Positions 1 to 8,477 of a stretch of DNA of 64,000 nucleotides are shown here, piece by piece. Below the pieces are notes generated by a model that saw only the letters and a list, made by a program, of their open reading frames with translations, did no database searches and had not been told where the DNA came from. Positions within the stretch are counted from its first letter, which is position 1. Each line of letters opens with the position of its first letter. Source of the DNA: Microbaculum sp051390635. Lineage in GTDB: Bacteria; Pseudomonadota; Alphaproteobacteria; Rhizobiales; Tepidamorphaceae. Location of the stretch: NCBI RefSeq assembly GCF_051390635.1, contig NZ_JBPODT010000006.1, positions 44,140 to 108,139 on the forward strand, read 5' to 3'. The translations under genes were made by a program, and so were the position numbers.

Positions 1-1
1 T

Positions 2-823
2 CTTCGCGACGAATTCCGCCGCGACCCCTCACTCTCGATCCTCCTGTCGGATGACGTGTTCCGCAAGGCGGTCCGAAAGGGCATCGAGGAAGGCGTCTAT
101 GTCTACAAGCGCGGCGATCTCCTGGCCGGGCAAGGCGATCCGATGCCGTCGATCAACATCGATGAAGAAACGACGATCTTCACGATGGACTTCGCCAAGA
201 CCAAGGGCGTGTGGCCTCGGCCGGCGCCCGCGTCGGCGGCCCAACCCGCATCGGCCGGAACTGGCGCTTCGATTTCGGGCGAGCCGCTCCCGCCGATCGG
301 CGGAGCACCGGGCGAAGGCTCGGCGGTCGGCTTCGGCGAACGACCACAAGGTGGCCCGGATGGAGCTGCCGTCGCAAATGCCAAAGTGTTCACCGCCGAG
401 GGCGTCTTGAAGGAAGCACTACGGAAGGTGATCGAACAAGCCAAGACCGCGAAGCTCGAAAAGGTAGATCGCGTGGTGATCCGCCTGTTCGAATATGGTG
501 ACGCCTTCAAGCTGATCCCGATCGCAAACACCGTCGCTGGAACAAAACGGTCGGTGAAGCTCACGGGCAGCTTCATCACAACGCAAGACAGCGAGATGCA
601 GTTCGAATTCAGCGGCGTGGCGCAAGATGCGTCGACGATGAAGGACTACCTCGAACCTCAGTTCAGGGCGGCGAAGGAGACCGATCTGCAAACCAGTATT
701 TCGTTTGATTTCGAAAACGGGCTCGCGCTGGATGGGGATGCCGCGGACAAATTCATCGAAAAGCTGACGCGCTTTGCGAGCGCGGCTGCGTATGTCGAAG
801 CAACGGCGGAGGTGAAGTCATGA
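2..823 (+). CDS. DUF499-like ATPase, C-terminal part (cut by window edge)
   Basis: The reading frame is open to the left edge, so only the last 273 residues are present and the ATPase core, if any, lies outside. The visible part has a charged segment, a proline/alanine/glycine-rich linker (about residues 75-125) and a C-terminal alpha/beta domain with the pattern DRVVIRLFEYGDAFKLIP. Its place directly before a DUF1156 methyltransferase and a SNF2 helicase matches arrays in which a large DUF499 AAA-type ATPase comes first, and that context carries most of this call. The stop overlaps the next start (ATGA), so the genes are probably translationally coupled. It could instead be the tail of another large ATPase; the linker and C-domain alone are not diagnostic. 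Confidence 0.55.
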   Translation, partial: LRDEFRRDPSLSILLSDDVFRKAVRKGIEEGVYVYKRGDLLAGQGDPMPSINIDEETTIFTMDFAKTKGVWPRPAPASAAQPASAGTGASISGEPLPPIGGAPGEGSAVGFGERPQGGPDGAAVANAKVFTAEGVLKEALRKVIEQAKTAKLEKVDRVVIRLFEYGDAFKLIPIANTVAGTKRSVKLTGSFITTQDSEMQFEFSGVAQDASTMKDYLEPQFRAAKETDLQTSISFDFENGLALDGDAADKFIEKLTRFASAAAYVEATAEVKS

Positions 824-1299
824 ATGTGCCGCGCCGCAAGGACGAATTCATAATGGTGTCGAAAACCCAGCCCGTTTACGAACTGCGCGCCCGTCGCCAT
901 GGCCCTGGCGATACCGAGGTTGAAGTCTGGCAACTGCCATCGATTGTGACTCCACAGATCACCGCTCCGATCCGCCTTGCGGGCCTTCGCGGACGTAATC
1001 TCGAACTGGCTGAACACCGGGTACTCAAGCGCCTGAAGGAAAGCGGCATCCGCCTTGATCTCCTGCCGATCGAGGGCATGGGATCGGCTTTGTCGGAAGA
1101 AACCGCGCTGCGCCTCGCGCTGCTGTTCCGGACGCTCGCCCCAATGCGTAACCGCGACAACATGCGCCTCGTCGCCGAGGGCATCGAGGTAATGGGCAAG
1201 GAAGAAGCTGGCTATTGGCTCGGCATGTCGGTTCACCGCAAGAATCCGCGCCGCGTGCTGACTGCGCTCCGCATCCTGCTCACTGACCCAGCGAAATGA
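820..1299 (+). CDS. Small conserved protein of the methyltransferase/helicase cassette
   Basis: A 159-residue basic protein with no signal peptide or membrane segment. I do not recognise a catalytic motif. It overlaps its upstream neighbour by ATGA and its downstream methyltransferase by ATGA, so it is a structural part of the cassette and not a chance ORF. The centre (residues 60-130) looks helical, with the pattern NRDNMRLVAEGIEVMGKEEA, and the tail carries a YWLGM...RRVLTALRILL stretch. A second in-frame ATG lies 11 codons downstream, so the true start may be slightly later. Small proteins of unknown function commonly sit between DUF499 and DUF1156 genes; a role as adaptor or specificity subunit would be a guess. 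Confidence 0.7.
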   Translation: MNVPRRKDEFIMVSKTQPVYELRARRHGPGDTEVEVWQLPSIVTPQITAPIRLAGLRGRNLELAEHRVLKRLKESGIRLDLLPIEGMGSALSEETALRLALLFRTLAPMRNRDNMRLVAEGIEVMGKEEAGYWLGMSVHRKNPRRVLTALRILLTDPAK

Positions 1300-4241
1300 T
1301 GGAAGATGAGCGTATGTCGGATGTGCGGCTGATTGAACGTTGGTTGCCGATCGCTGAAATAGGCATTGAGAGTCTTCGGGAACGCACGCCAATGACGCCG
1401 TTCCCTGCTCCCAACCGCTTGCACGTCTGGTGGGCGAGGCGCCCTTTGGTTGCGTCCCGGGCTGCCGTGTTGGCTTCGTTGTTGCCAGCCAATGCCGACC
1501 ACGATGCCTTTCTCCATGTTCTGGGCATTCACGGTGATCCAATGGCGTCGCGCCGACGGATCGACCGGGCAAAGCGGATTGGCGAACGATTTGAAGGCGA
1601 GGCCTACACTTACAAGCGCGCTTTCTCATATTCACCTTCTCCATCGGAAATGGCTGCAATCCGAAGGCAGATTGGAAGCAACATATCTGTCCTCGATCCG
1701 ACGGCGGGCGGCGGAAGTATTCCGTTCGAGAGCAGTCGGATGGGCTTTAAGTCGTATGCCAACGATCTCAACCCAGTAGCAGCTACGATTCTGAAGGCGA
1801 CAGTAGAAACTCCGCAGCGTTTCGGCGTGAAACTTCTGGACGAGTTTGATGAAATCTCAAAGAAATTCGTCGCGCGACGCGAGGTCCTCCTTCGTTCGGC
1901 ATACCCGCCTGAGCCGGAGAAGAACTGCGTTGCGACCAATTATATTTGGGCACGCACGATCTCCTGCCCGTACTGCGCGGGAACGATACCGCTCTCTCCG
2001 AACTGGCGCTTGAATGGGGCCGGCCTTGGGGTTCGATTGAAGCCCCATTTGGGCATTGGACCAGGGACCACTGGTCGCTTCTGCTCATTCGAGATCGTGA
2101 CTAACATTTCAGAGCATTCGGCTGGAACCGTTTCCGATGGCGACGCCACTTGTCCCTTTCCAGATTGCGCCCGCGTTATCGATGGCGACGAGGTCAAGCG
2201 CCAGGCACAAGCCGAAGGAATGGGCGATCAACTGTTCACCGTCGTATTCAAGCGGCGCATCGAAACTAGGCTCAAGTCTGGGAAGCTTGGCAAGCCGAGA
2301 TGGGAAAGGGGTTATCGAGCTCCTCGCACGGAAGACAGCATCGAGGCGGATATTGCCGCCCAAATAGATAGGAAGCTTCCAGAATGGGAGGCGCTTGATG
2401 TCATCCCAAGCGAAGCATTCCCTTCGGACACAAATGACGATCGACCACGTCAGTATGGTATGCCGCTTTGGCGGGATATGTTCTCGCCACGCCAGCTTCT
2501 TGGTCATGGACTGGCATCCGAGATTTTTCGTGACATGGTTGAGGAAGACAGACTCGCCGGTCGTCTGACTGATGTTCGCCGGGCCGCCTACATCTATCTC
2601 AGCTTCAGCCTCGATAAACTCCGCGACTACAACTCTCGAATGACACGGTGGCACGGCAATCGCGAAATCATGGTCAACACCTTTGATCGCCATGATTTTG
2701 CGTTCAAATGGTCGTATGCCGAAATGGTCATTACCACGGATAGTGTTGGTTATGATTGGGCTATCGAACAGACCGCGAAATGTATCAAGGAGCTTGTAGA
2801 GCTATCGACACCTACAGGGTCCAAAGATGGACCACTCTTTGGAGGAGAAAAGGTAGCGCCGGCCGAAGTTGTAATCTCGTCAAAGTCCGGCTCTTCTCTT
2901 GATCACATTGCCGACGGCTCAGTCGATGCTGTCGTGATGGACCCACCCTATGGCGCGAACGTTATGTATGCGGAGCTGTCCGACTTCTTCTATGTGTGGC
3001 TGAAGCGCACCGCGGGGCTAGTTGCGCCCGAGCTTTTCACAAGACGCCTTACCGACAAGCAATCCGAAGCAGTCGCCAACAAGGCCCATTTCAAAGGCCA
3101 GAAGGGCGCCGACGCGCTCGCGAACCGCGACTATCAGGAAAAGATGGCCGCGATCTTCGCGGAAAGCCGGCGAGTGCTGAAACCGAACGGCATCATGACC
3201 GTGATGTTCACGCACAAGGACACAAGTGCGTGGGATGCGTTGACGAAGGGATTGATCGAAGCGGGCTTCATTATCACCGCCTCCTGGCCGGTGAATACCG
3301 AGGCCGAAGGCTCTCTCCATATCAAGGACAAGGCCGCCGCCAACTCCACAATCTTCCTCGTCTGCCGCCCGCGCCCGGCAGATCAGGGCGACGAGACGAC
3401 CTATTGGGAAGATGTCGAGCCGCTGGTGGCCAAGGCCGTCCGCACCCGGGTTGAAGAATTCCAGAAGGCCGGGATTACCGGCGTCGATCTCTATCTCGCG
3501 TCCTTCGGGCCCGCGCTGGAAGAATTCTCGCGCCATTGGCCGCTGAAGCGCGGGACACCGCGACCCGAACCGCTGGCGAAGAGACGCCGCAAGCAGGCCG
3601 AACTATTCGAGGAAGAGTTCGATCCCTACGCGGTGACGCCGGAAGACGCGCTCGATGCCGCACGTCGCGAGGTCAAGACGTGGCGGTTGAACCAGCTCAC
3701 CCATACCAAGGGACGTGGCGATCTCGATGCGACCACCTCGTGGTTTGTGCTGGCCTGGGACGCGTTTAAGGCGCCGGTGTTTAGCTACGATGAAGGCCTG
3801 CGGCTCGCCCGTGCAGTGGGCGCCGATCTCGATGGCCAACTGATTGGCAAGGTCTGCGAAAAGAAGGGCTCGGATATCAAGCTCTGGGATAGCGCCACGC
3901 GCGCTGCCAAAAATGCACTCGGCCCCGCCGACGGATCGCGCGCCATGATCGACGCGATCCACCATGCCGCCCATCGTGGCAGGACGCGAACCCTAGAAGC
4001 GGCTTTCGATCTTCTCAAGGATGCGGGGATCGATGGCGATTCCCAATTTCTGGCCGCTCTCGAAGCCGTGCTGGAAGTTCTGCCACCCTCGCGTAACTTT
4101 GTCGGCTTCGATGTTGCCACCGGCGATGCAAAATCGGCGGCCGATGATTTCGACGCCCTTGAGAAGCTGCGTCGTCTCGCCTTCTCCGACAAGGTTGATG
4201 AGCCCCAACAGCTATCGCTCTTCACAGAGGAGGCTGCTTGA
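1296..4241 (+). CDS. DUF1156-type DNA adenine methyltransferase
   Basis: A 981-residue protein. The N-terminus (RLIERWLPIAEIG, then HVWWARRPL) is the DUF1156 signature found in large defence-associated methylases. A glycine-rich SAM-binding stretch, DPTAGGGSIPFES, lies near residue 133 and the catalytic DPPY motif (MDPPYGAN) near residue 548. The protein is therefore expected to methylate an exocyclic amino group (N6-adenine or N4-cytosine) in DNA. A CPYCAG pair and a second CPFPDC pair around residues 228-288 may bind zinc. In DISARM class 1 the equivalent methylase marks host DNA as self. It starts by ATGA overlap and its TGA overlaps the TTG start of the helicase, with a strong AGGAGG just before. 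No truncation is seen. Confidence 0.88.
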   Translation: MMEDERMSDVRLIERWLPIAEIGIESLRERTPMTPFPAPNRLHVWWARRPLVASRAAVLASLLPANADHDAFLHVLGIHGDPMASRRRIDRAKRIGERFEGEAYTYKRAFSYSPSPSEMAAIRRQIGSNISVLDPTAGGGSIPFESSRMGFKSYANDLNPVAATILKATVETPQRFGVKLLDEFDEISKKFVARREVLLRSAYPPEPEKNCVATNYIWARTISCPYCAGTIPLSPNWRLNGAGLGVRLKPHLGIGPGTTGRFCSFEIVTNISEHSAGTVSDGDATCPFPDCARVIDGDEVKRQAQAEGMGDQLFTVVFKRRIETRLKSGKLGKPRWERGYRAPRTEDSIEADIAAQIDRKLPEWEALDVIPSEAFPSDTNDDRPRQYGMPLWRDMFSPRQLLGHGLASEIFRDMVEEDRLAGRLTDVRRAAYIYLSFSLDKLRDYNSRMTRWHGNREIMVNTFDRHDFAFKWSYAEMVITTDSVGYDWAIEQTAKCIKELVELSTPTGSKDGPLFGGEKVAPAEVVISSKSGSSLDHIADGSVDAVVMDPPYGANVMYAELSDFFYVWLKRTAGLVAPELFTRRLTDKQSEAVANKAHFKGQKGADALANRDYQEKMAAIFAESRRVLKPNGIMTVMFTHKDTSAWDALTKGLIEAGFIITASWPVNTEAEGSLHIKDKAAANSTIFLVCRPRPADQGDETTYWEDVEPLVAKAVRTRVEEFQKAGITGVDLYLASFGPALEEFSRHWPLKRGTPRPEPLAKRRRKQAELFEEEFDPYAVTPEDALDAARREVKTWRLNQLTHTKGRGDLDATTSWFVLAWDAFKAPVFSYDEGLRLARAVGADLDGQLIGKVCEKKGSDIKLWDSATRAAKNALGPADGSRAMIDAIHHAAHRGRTRTLEAAFDLLKDAGIDGDSQFLAALEAVLEVLPPSRNFVGFDVATGDAKSAADDFDALEKLRRLAFSDKVDEPQQLSLFTEEAA

Positions 4242-7200
4242 CGCTTCTGCGCGACACCGCATGGCGCCTCAAATATACACCGGACGATGGTGACCTCGTC
4301 CGGCTATTCTATGTGCCTGCGTTGCGCTCGGCCACTCGATACGATCGCCTTACAGGCTATTTCTCGGCACGCGCCTTGGCGCTTGCTGCCCGGGGCGTCG
4401 AAGGGCTAATCGTCAATAATGGGCGGATGCGCCTGATCGTCGGCTGCACTCTCGGCGAAGAAGAGGTTGCGGCCATCGAGCGCGGCGAATCTCTCCGCGA
4501 CGCCGTTGAACGGACGCTAATCAAGATGCCGATCTTGACGGCCGATCCGCGGACGATCGATGCCCTCGAACTTGTCGCCTGGATGGTGGCCAACAGCTTT
4601 CTCGATGTGAAGCTTGCCGTGCCCTGCGACCTCGACCGCCGGCCGATCCGCGACGACAGCATCTTTCACGAAAAGACCGGCATCATCGAGGACAAGACCG
4701 GCGATCGGATGGCCTTCAACGGTAGCATCAACGAAACCGAATTCGGTTGGACGCGGAACTGGGAAAGCTTCAACGCCTTCACGTCGTGGAATGACGGCCC
4801 GCGCGTTGACGAAGAAGAAGCAAGCTTCGCGAAGCTCTGGGCTGACCGCGCCCGCCGGGCGATCACGCTTGATGTGCCAACGGCGCTGCGCGAGCAACTG
4901 CTGACCTTCCTGCCCGACCCCGAAAAATTGCCTAAGCGCCTCGCTGAACACGACGACCAATCGACGGGACCATCGGCACCCAGACCGACTCAAGGACCGG
5001 CCCATGATGATGAGCCAATCACTATTGGGCCGGGGCCAAGTGTTTCGATCGATGAAGAACGCCAGGCCGTTTGGGAAAAGATCGCCAACGCTGCCGTTCA
5101 AGCCATCGGCGGCGATCGCGTGGGCGAAGCGACTTCCGCGGTCGTGCCTTGGCCGCATCAAATCCGCGCCTATCATCGCCTCTATGACAACTGGCCGCCG
5201 AAGCTTCTGATTGCCGATGAAGTTGGTCTCGGGAAGACGGTTCAGGCCGGGCTGCTGCTTCGCCAAGCTTGGTTGGCGGGCAGGATCAAGCGCGCGCTGG
5301 TCCTCGCGCCCAAGAACGTCTGCAAGCAATGGCAGATCGAACTACGCGAAAAGTTCAACCTGAATTGGCCGATCTACGATGGCCAGAAATTGACGTGGTA
5401 TCGGTCGCCGGCGCGGGATCATGATTTCGAAAAGCCGGTGTCTCGCGAGGCGTGGCATCGTGAGCCATTCGTGATCATGTCGAGCCATCTCGCGAGGCGC
5501 CAGGATCGACAACGCGAAATTCTGGAAGCGGCCGATCCGTGGGATCTCGTTGTCCTTGATGAAGCGCATCACGCCCGAACGAAGGGCGCTGGAACGCCGC
5601 AAGCCAAAGGCCCGAACCGGCTTCTCCAATTGATGCGGTCGTTGCGGCGTCGAACGGACGGGCTAATCCTCCTTACCGCAACACCCTTGCAGGTCCACGC
5701 CACGGAACTCTGGGATTTGCTCGACCTGTTAGGCCTGCCGCCTGAATGGACACCGGATGCCTTCGTCCGCTTCTTCTCAGAAGTCGCGAAGGAACCTGTA
5801 ACCAACGAAAGCCTCGATTGGCTTTCGGCGCTCTTCCGGGCGAACGAGGCCCATTTTGGAGAAGTCTCGCGGGCGGATGCGGAACGGCAGACCCGGCTGA
5901 GCGGACTGAAGACCCGGAAAGTCCTCCAAGCGCTGCGCGATCTGGTTTCGATACCGCGCCGGCAGCTTTCGCCGGAAGAACGCCGCACGGCGATTGCGAT
6001 CATCAAGCGATCGACACCGGTCGGCGCGCTCGTTTCGCGCCACACACGCGAATTGCTGCGCAAATACTTCAAGGCCGGCAAGATGTCGGCTGCCATCGCA
6101 ACGCGGCAAGTCGAAGACCGCTTCATTCCGCTGTCGGTAGAGGAAGGCGACCTCTACCAGCAGGTCGAAACCTACATTTCCGAGACATACAATGCCGCGG
6201 CGCCTGATGCCCGCAACGCCGTGGGATTCGTGATGACGATCTATCGCCGGCGCCTTGCGTCAAGTTTCCATGCCCTTCGGCAGACGATGGAGAAGCGAAA
6301 AGGTGGTGTAGGAGGGTTTCTCACCGCAGCCGATGAAGCCAGGATCGATGAGGACGTCGCCGACCAAGTCGAGGCCGGCGAAGAAATAGATATCGAAACT
6401 GTGTCAGAGGACGAGCGACGCGCCCTCGCGTTCGAAGAGATCGCGACCATCGAAACTATCGTGGCTGATATCACACTGCTGCCGACCGACACTAAGGCCA
6501 TCGAGCTTTCGAAGGTTCTGGCCGAGCTCAAGGGCAGCGGCTATCCGCAGGTGATGGTGTTCACCCAGTTCACGGACACGATGGATTATCTTCGGGACCT
6601 GCTTGTCGGCGCCGGAAACTCGGTGATGTGCTTTTCCGGTCGCGGCGGTGAAGTGCGCAACACCGATGGCACTTGGAGGTTGATCACGCGCGACGATGTC
6701 AAACGGCGCTTCAAGGAAGGCCGTTCCGAAGTCCTGGTGTGCACCGACGCAGCTGCCGAAGGTCTGAATTTCCAGTTCTGTGGTGCTTTGGTGAATTACG
6801 ATATGCCTTGGAATCCGATGCGCGTTGAACAGCGGATCGGGCGCATTGATCGCCTCGGTCAGCGGTTTTCTGATATTCGGATCATCAACCTGCACTACGA
6901 AGATACGGTCGAGGCCGACGTCTATCGCGCGCTGCGCAGTCGCATTTCGATCTTCGAAAAGGTTGTAGGCGGGCTTCAACCAATCCTCACGCGCTTGCCA
7001 CGGCTCATCGAAGAATCGGTCTTGTCCACCTCGAACGCCCCTGACGCCAAGCGCAATGATGCTCTTCAGGCGCTCGAAAATGCGATATCTGCAGGGGACG
7101 ATTCTGCCCTCAACCTCGATGAGTTCGCGGATGAAGACCTCGAGGTGCCGGTCCGTCTTGATCCGGCCATAACGCTTTCCAATCTCCGTGCCGTTTTGGA

Positions 7201-7396
7201 CAGGCCGATATTGCTGCCGCTCGGGACAGAAGCTGTTCATCTCGACGAGAAGGATTACCGCCTCGTCGATGGATTTTTACCGCATGCGGTGCGTATCACC
7301 GTAGACCGCGAATTCTACGAGATGCACGCCGATAGCGTGGAGTTCTGGACCCCTGGCAGTCCAACATTTCCGGATTTGGATATCTATCGGCGCTGA
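4238..7396 (+). CDS. PLD-like nuclease domain fused to SNF2-family helicase
   Basis: A 1,052-residue protein. The N-terminus holds a phospholipase-D-like module: FHEKTGIIED with H144 and K146, followed by FNGSIN at about 161-165, one HKD-like half-site. The helicase part has Walker A in ADEVGLGKTVQ (about 327-337), the DEAH box LDEAHH (about 440), LLTATPL (motif III) and QRIGRIDRLGQ (motif VI, about 865). The start is TTG at 4238, inside the methylase stop (TTGA), preceded by AGGAGG at a suitable distance; no ATG gives a better start. SNF2 proteins of this kind translocate on double-stranded DNA. In DISARM the PLD protein (DrmC) and the helicase are separate polypeptides, whereas here they are joined, as also happens in RapA-like defence helicases. 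It is the last gene of the unit. Confidence 0.9.
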   Translation: MTLLRDTAWRLKYTPDDGDLVRLFYVPALRSATRYDRLTGYFSARALALAARGVEGLIVNNGRMRLIVGCTLGEEEVAAIERGESLRDAVERTLIKMPILTADPRTIDALELVAWMVANSFLDVKLAVPCDLDRRPIRDDSIFHEKTGIIEDKTGDRMAFNGSINETEFGWTRNWESFNAFTSWNDGPRVDEEEASFAKLWADRARRAITLDVPTALREQLLTFLPDPEKLPKRLAEHDDQSTGPSAPRPTQGPAHDDEPITIGPGPSVSIDEERQAVWEKIANAAVQAIGGDRVGEATSAVVPWPHQIRAYHRLYDNWPPKLLIADEVGLGKTVQAGLLLRQAWLAGRIKRALVLAPKNVCKQWQIELREKFNLNWPIYDGQKLTWYRSPARDHDFEKPVSREAWHREPFVIMSSHLARRQDRQREILEAADPWDLVVLDEAHHARTKGAGTPQAKGPNRLLQLMRSLRRRTDGLILLTATPLQVHATELWDLLDLLGLPPEWTPDAFVRFFSEVAKEPVTNESLDWLSALFRANEAHFGEVSRADAERQTRLSGLKTRKVLQALRDLVSIPRRQLSPEERRTAIAIIKRSTPVGALVSRHTRELLRKYFKAGKMSAAIATRQVEDRFIPLSVEEGDLYQQVETYISETYNAAAPDARNAVGFVMTIYRRRLASSFHALRQTMEKRKGGVGGFLTAADEARIDEDVADQVEAGEEIDIETVSEDERRALAFEEIATIETIVADITLLPTDTKAIELSKVLAELKGSGYPQVMVFTQFTDTMDYLRDLLVGAGNSVMCFSGRGGEVRNTDGTWRLITRDDVKRRFKEGRSEVLVCTDAAAEGLNFQFCGALVNYDMPWNPMRVEQRIGRIDRLGQRFSDIRIINLHYEDTVEADVYRALRSRISIFEKVVGGLQPILTRLPRLIEESVLSTSNAPDAKRNDALQALENAISAGDDSALNLDEFADEDLEVPVRLDPAITLSNLRAVLDRPILLPLGTEAVHLDEKDYRLVDGFLPHAVRITVDREFYEMHADSVEFWTPGSPTFPDLDIYRR

Positions 7397-7480
7397 CTCA
7401 CCTAAATGCGGTCATCTACGGATGGTCCTACATTAGCGGCGCATCTTGACTGACTGCGAAATCCGCGAGAGCTCGGCTGG

Positions 7481-7867
7481 CTACCCGCCAGCATCGCCTA
7501 AACACCACGGCTCGCGCCGGCCGCTCCAGATTCTGGCGAGGCCTTCACTGACGAGAATGTCGCCGACGTCCCTGCCGTTGACGCTCACGCTCGCAAGCGT
7601 GCGGCCATAGCGGTCCGTGCCTTGGCGCAGGACCTCGACGCGCTGACCCTGCAACAACTCCGCCAGTCGATGTTTTGAACGCTGCGCCAGATCGCTTTCA
7701 TAGGCACACTGCCCCTCAATCTCCGGCGCATCGATGTTGAAGATGCGGATCGCCTCGGACTCCTGCGTCATCCCGAGCCGCAGGGAGTCCCCGTCCCAGA
7801 CACGGATTTCGGCCGGTTCGCACGACAGTACGCAAAGCATGATGGTGACGACGACGTGGATACTCAT
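7481..7867 (-). CDS. Thermonuclease-family (SNase-like) protein linked to traH
   Basis: A 128-residue staphylococcal-nuclease-fold protein. It has a short hydrophobic start (VVVTIMLCVLSC) that could be a signal or lipoprotein-like peptide, then IRVWDGDSLRL, RIFNIDAPEI, DRYGRTLASVSVNGRDVGDILVSEGLARIW, which are the classic blocks of the family. The arginine in RIFNIDAPE and the DRYGR motif match catalytic and calcium-site positions. The start overlaps the traH stop (ATGA), so it is the distal gene of the traAFBH operon. If exported it may act on nucleic acid or the envelope during mating; a cytoplasmic nuclease is the alternative. SNase-like genes are common beside rhizobial tra operons. Confidence 0.85.
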   Translation of the reverse strand: MSIHVVVTIMLCVLSCEPAEIRVWDGDSLRLGMTQESEAIRIFNIDAPEIEGQCAYESDLAQRSKHRLAELLQGQRVEVLRQGTDRYGRTLASVSVNGRDVGDILVSEGLARIWSGRREPWCLGDAGG

Positions 7868-8466
7868 TGCTCTTTATTGTTGCTGCTAATTCCGGAGAGA
7901 TCGATGCGGATACCGGCCTTGTTCGGATCTTCCTCCGAAAAAGGCGGCTCCGATGGGCCGGTGCTCTCTGCCGCAACCCGAGCGCCCTGCTCCGCTGGCT
8001 GCGGCTCGGCAAGCTCGGTTTCGCCGGGGTCGGACTCATAGAACACCTGCTTTCCGTCGAACCACCCGGTCTTGTAGGCGAATATCGCCTCCTCAAGGAC
8101 CTCCTGGGCGGGTGCTCCATACCATTTGGCGACGATGCGATAGACCTTGGCAAAGAGCGCGGTGCCCATGCCAATGTTCTTGCAGGAATCGAGTAGGTCC
8201 GGGCTGAGCTCGGAGATGTCCTGAATGCCGAGGCCGGCCGGGTACTGAGTCACTCCTACCCTGACAATCGACTGACCCAAATTCTGCTGGATGAGTTGCA
8301 TCGCCTCGTACTCGGTCGATGGTTTCGGTACAAGGATGATGCGCTCCCCTGCCCTAACGGTGACGGTCAGATGGTCGGCACCGCCGGCCTCCTCGATGAA
8401 TTTTTGCACGATCTCGACCTTGAGGCTGGGATCGGCACATTGCTGGATCAGTTCGGCATCGATCAT
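7864..8466 (-). CDS. traH: Conjugal transfer protein TraH
   Basis: A 200-residue soluble protein matching rhizobial/Ti-plasmid TraH in size, sequence style and position after traB. Visible blocks include CADPSLKVEIVQKFIEEAG at the start and GTALFAKVYRIVAKWYGAPA in the middle; the C-terminal 50 residues are acidic and low in complexity. Its biochemical role in transfer is not established; it is kept as part of the conserved traAFBH operon. The start ATG at 8466 lies 12 nt after the traB stop, and the stop overlaps the SNase-like gene. Confidence 0.88.
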   Translation of the reverse strand: MIDAELIQQCADPSLKVEIVQKFIEEAGGADHLTVTVRAGERIILVPKPSTEYEAMQLIQQNLGQSIVRVGVTQYPAGLGIQDISELSPDLLDSCKNIGMGTALFAKVYRIVAKWYGAPAQEVLEEAIFAYKTGWFDGKQVFYESDPGETELAEPQPAEQGARVAAESTGPSEPPFSEEDPNKAGIRIDLSGISSNNKEQ

Positions 8467-8477
8467 GGTTCCCTATC

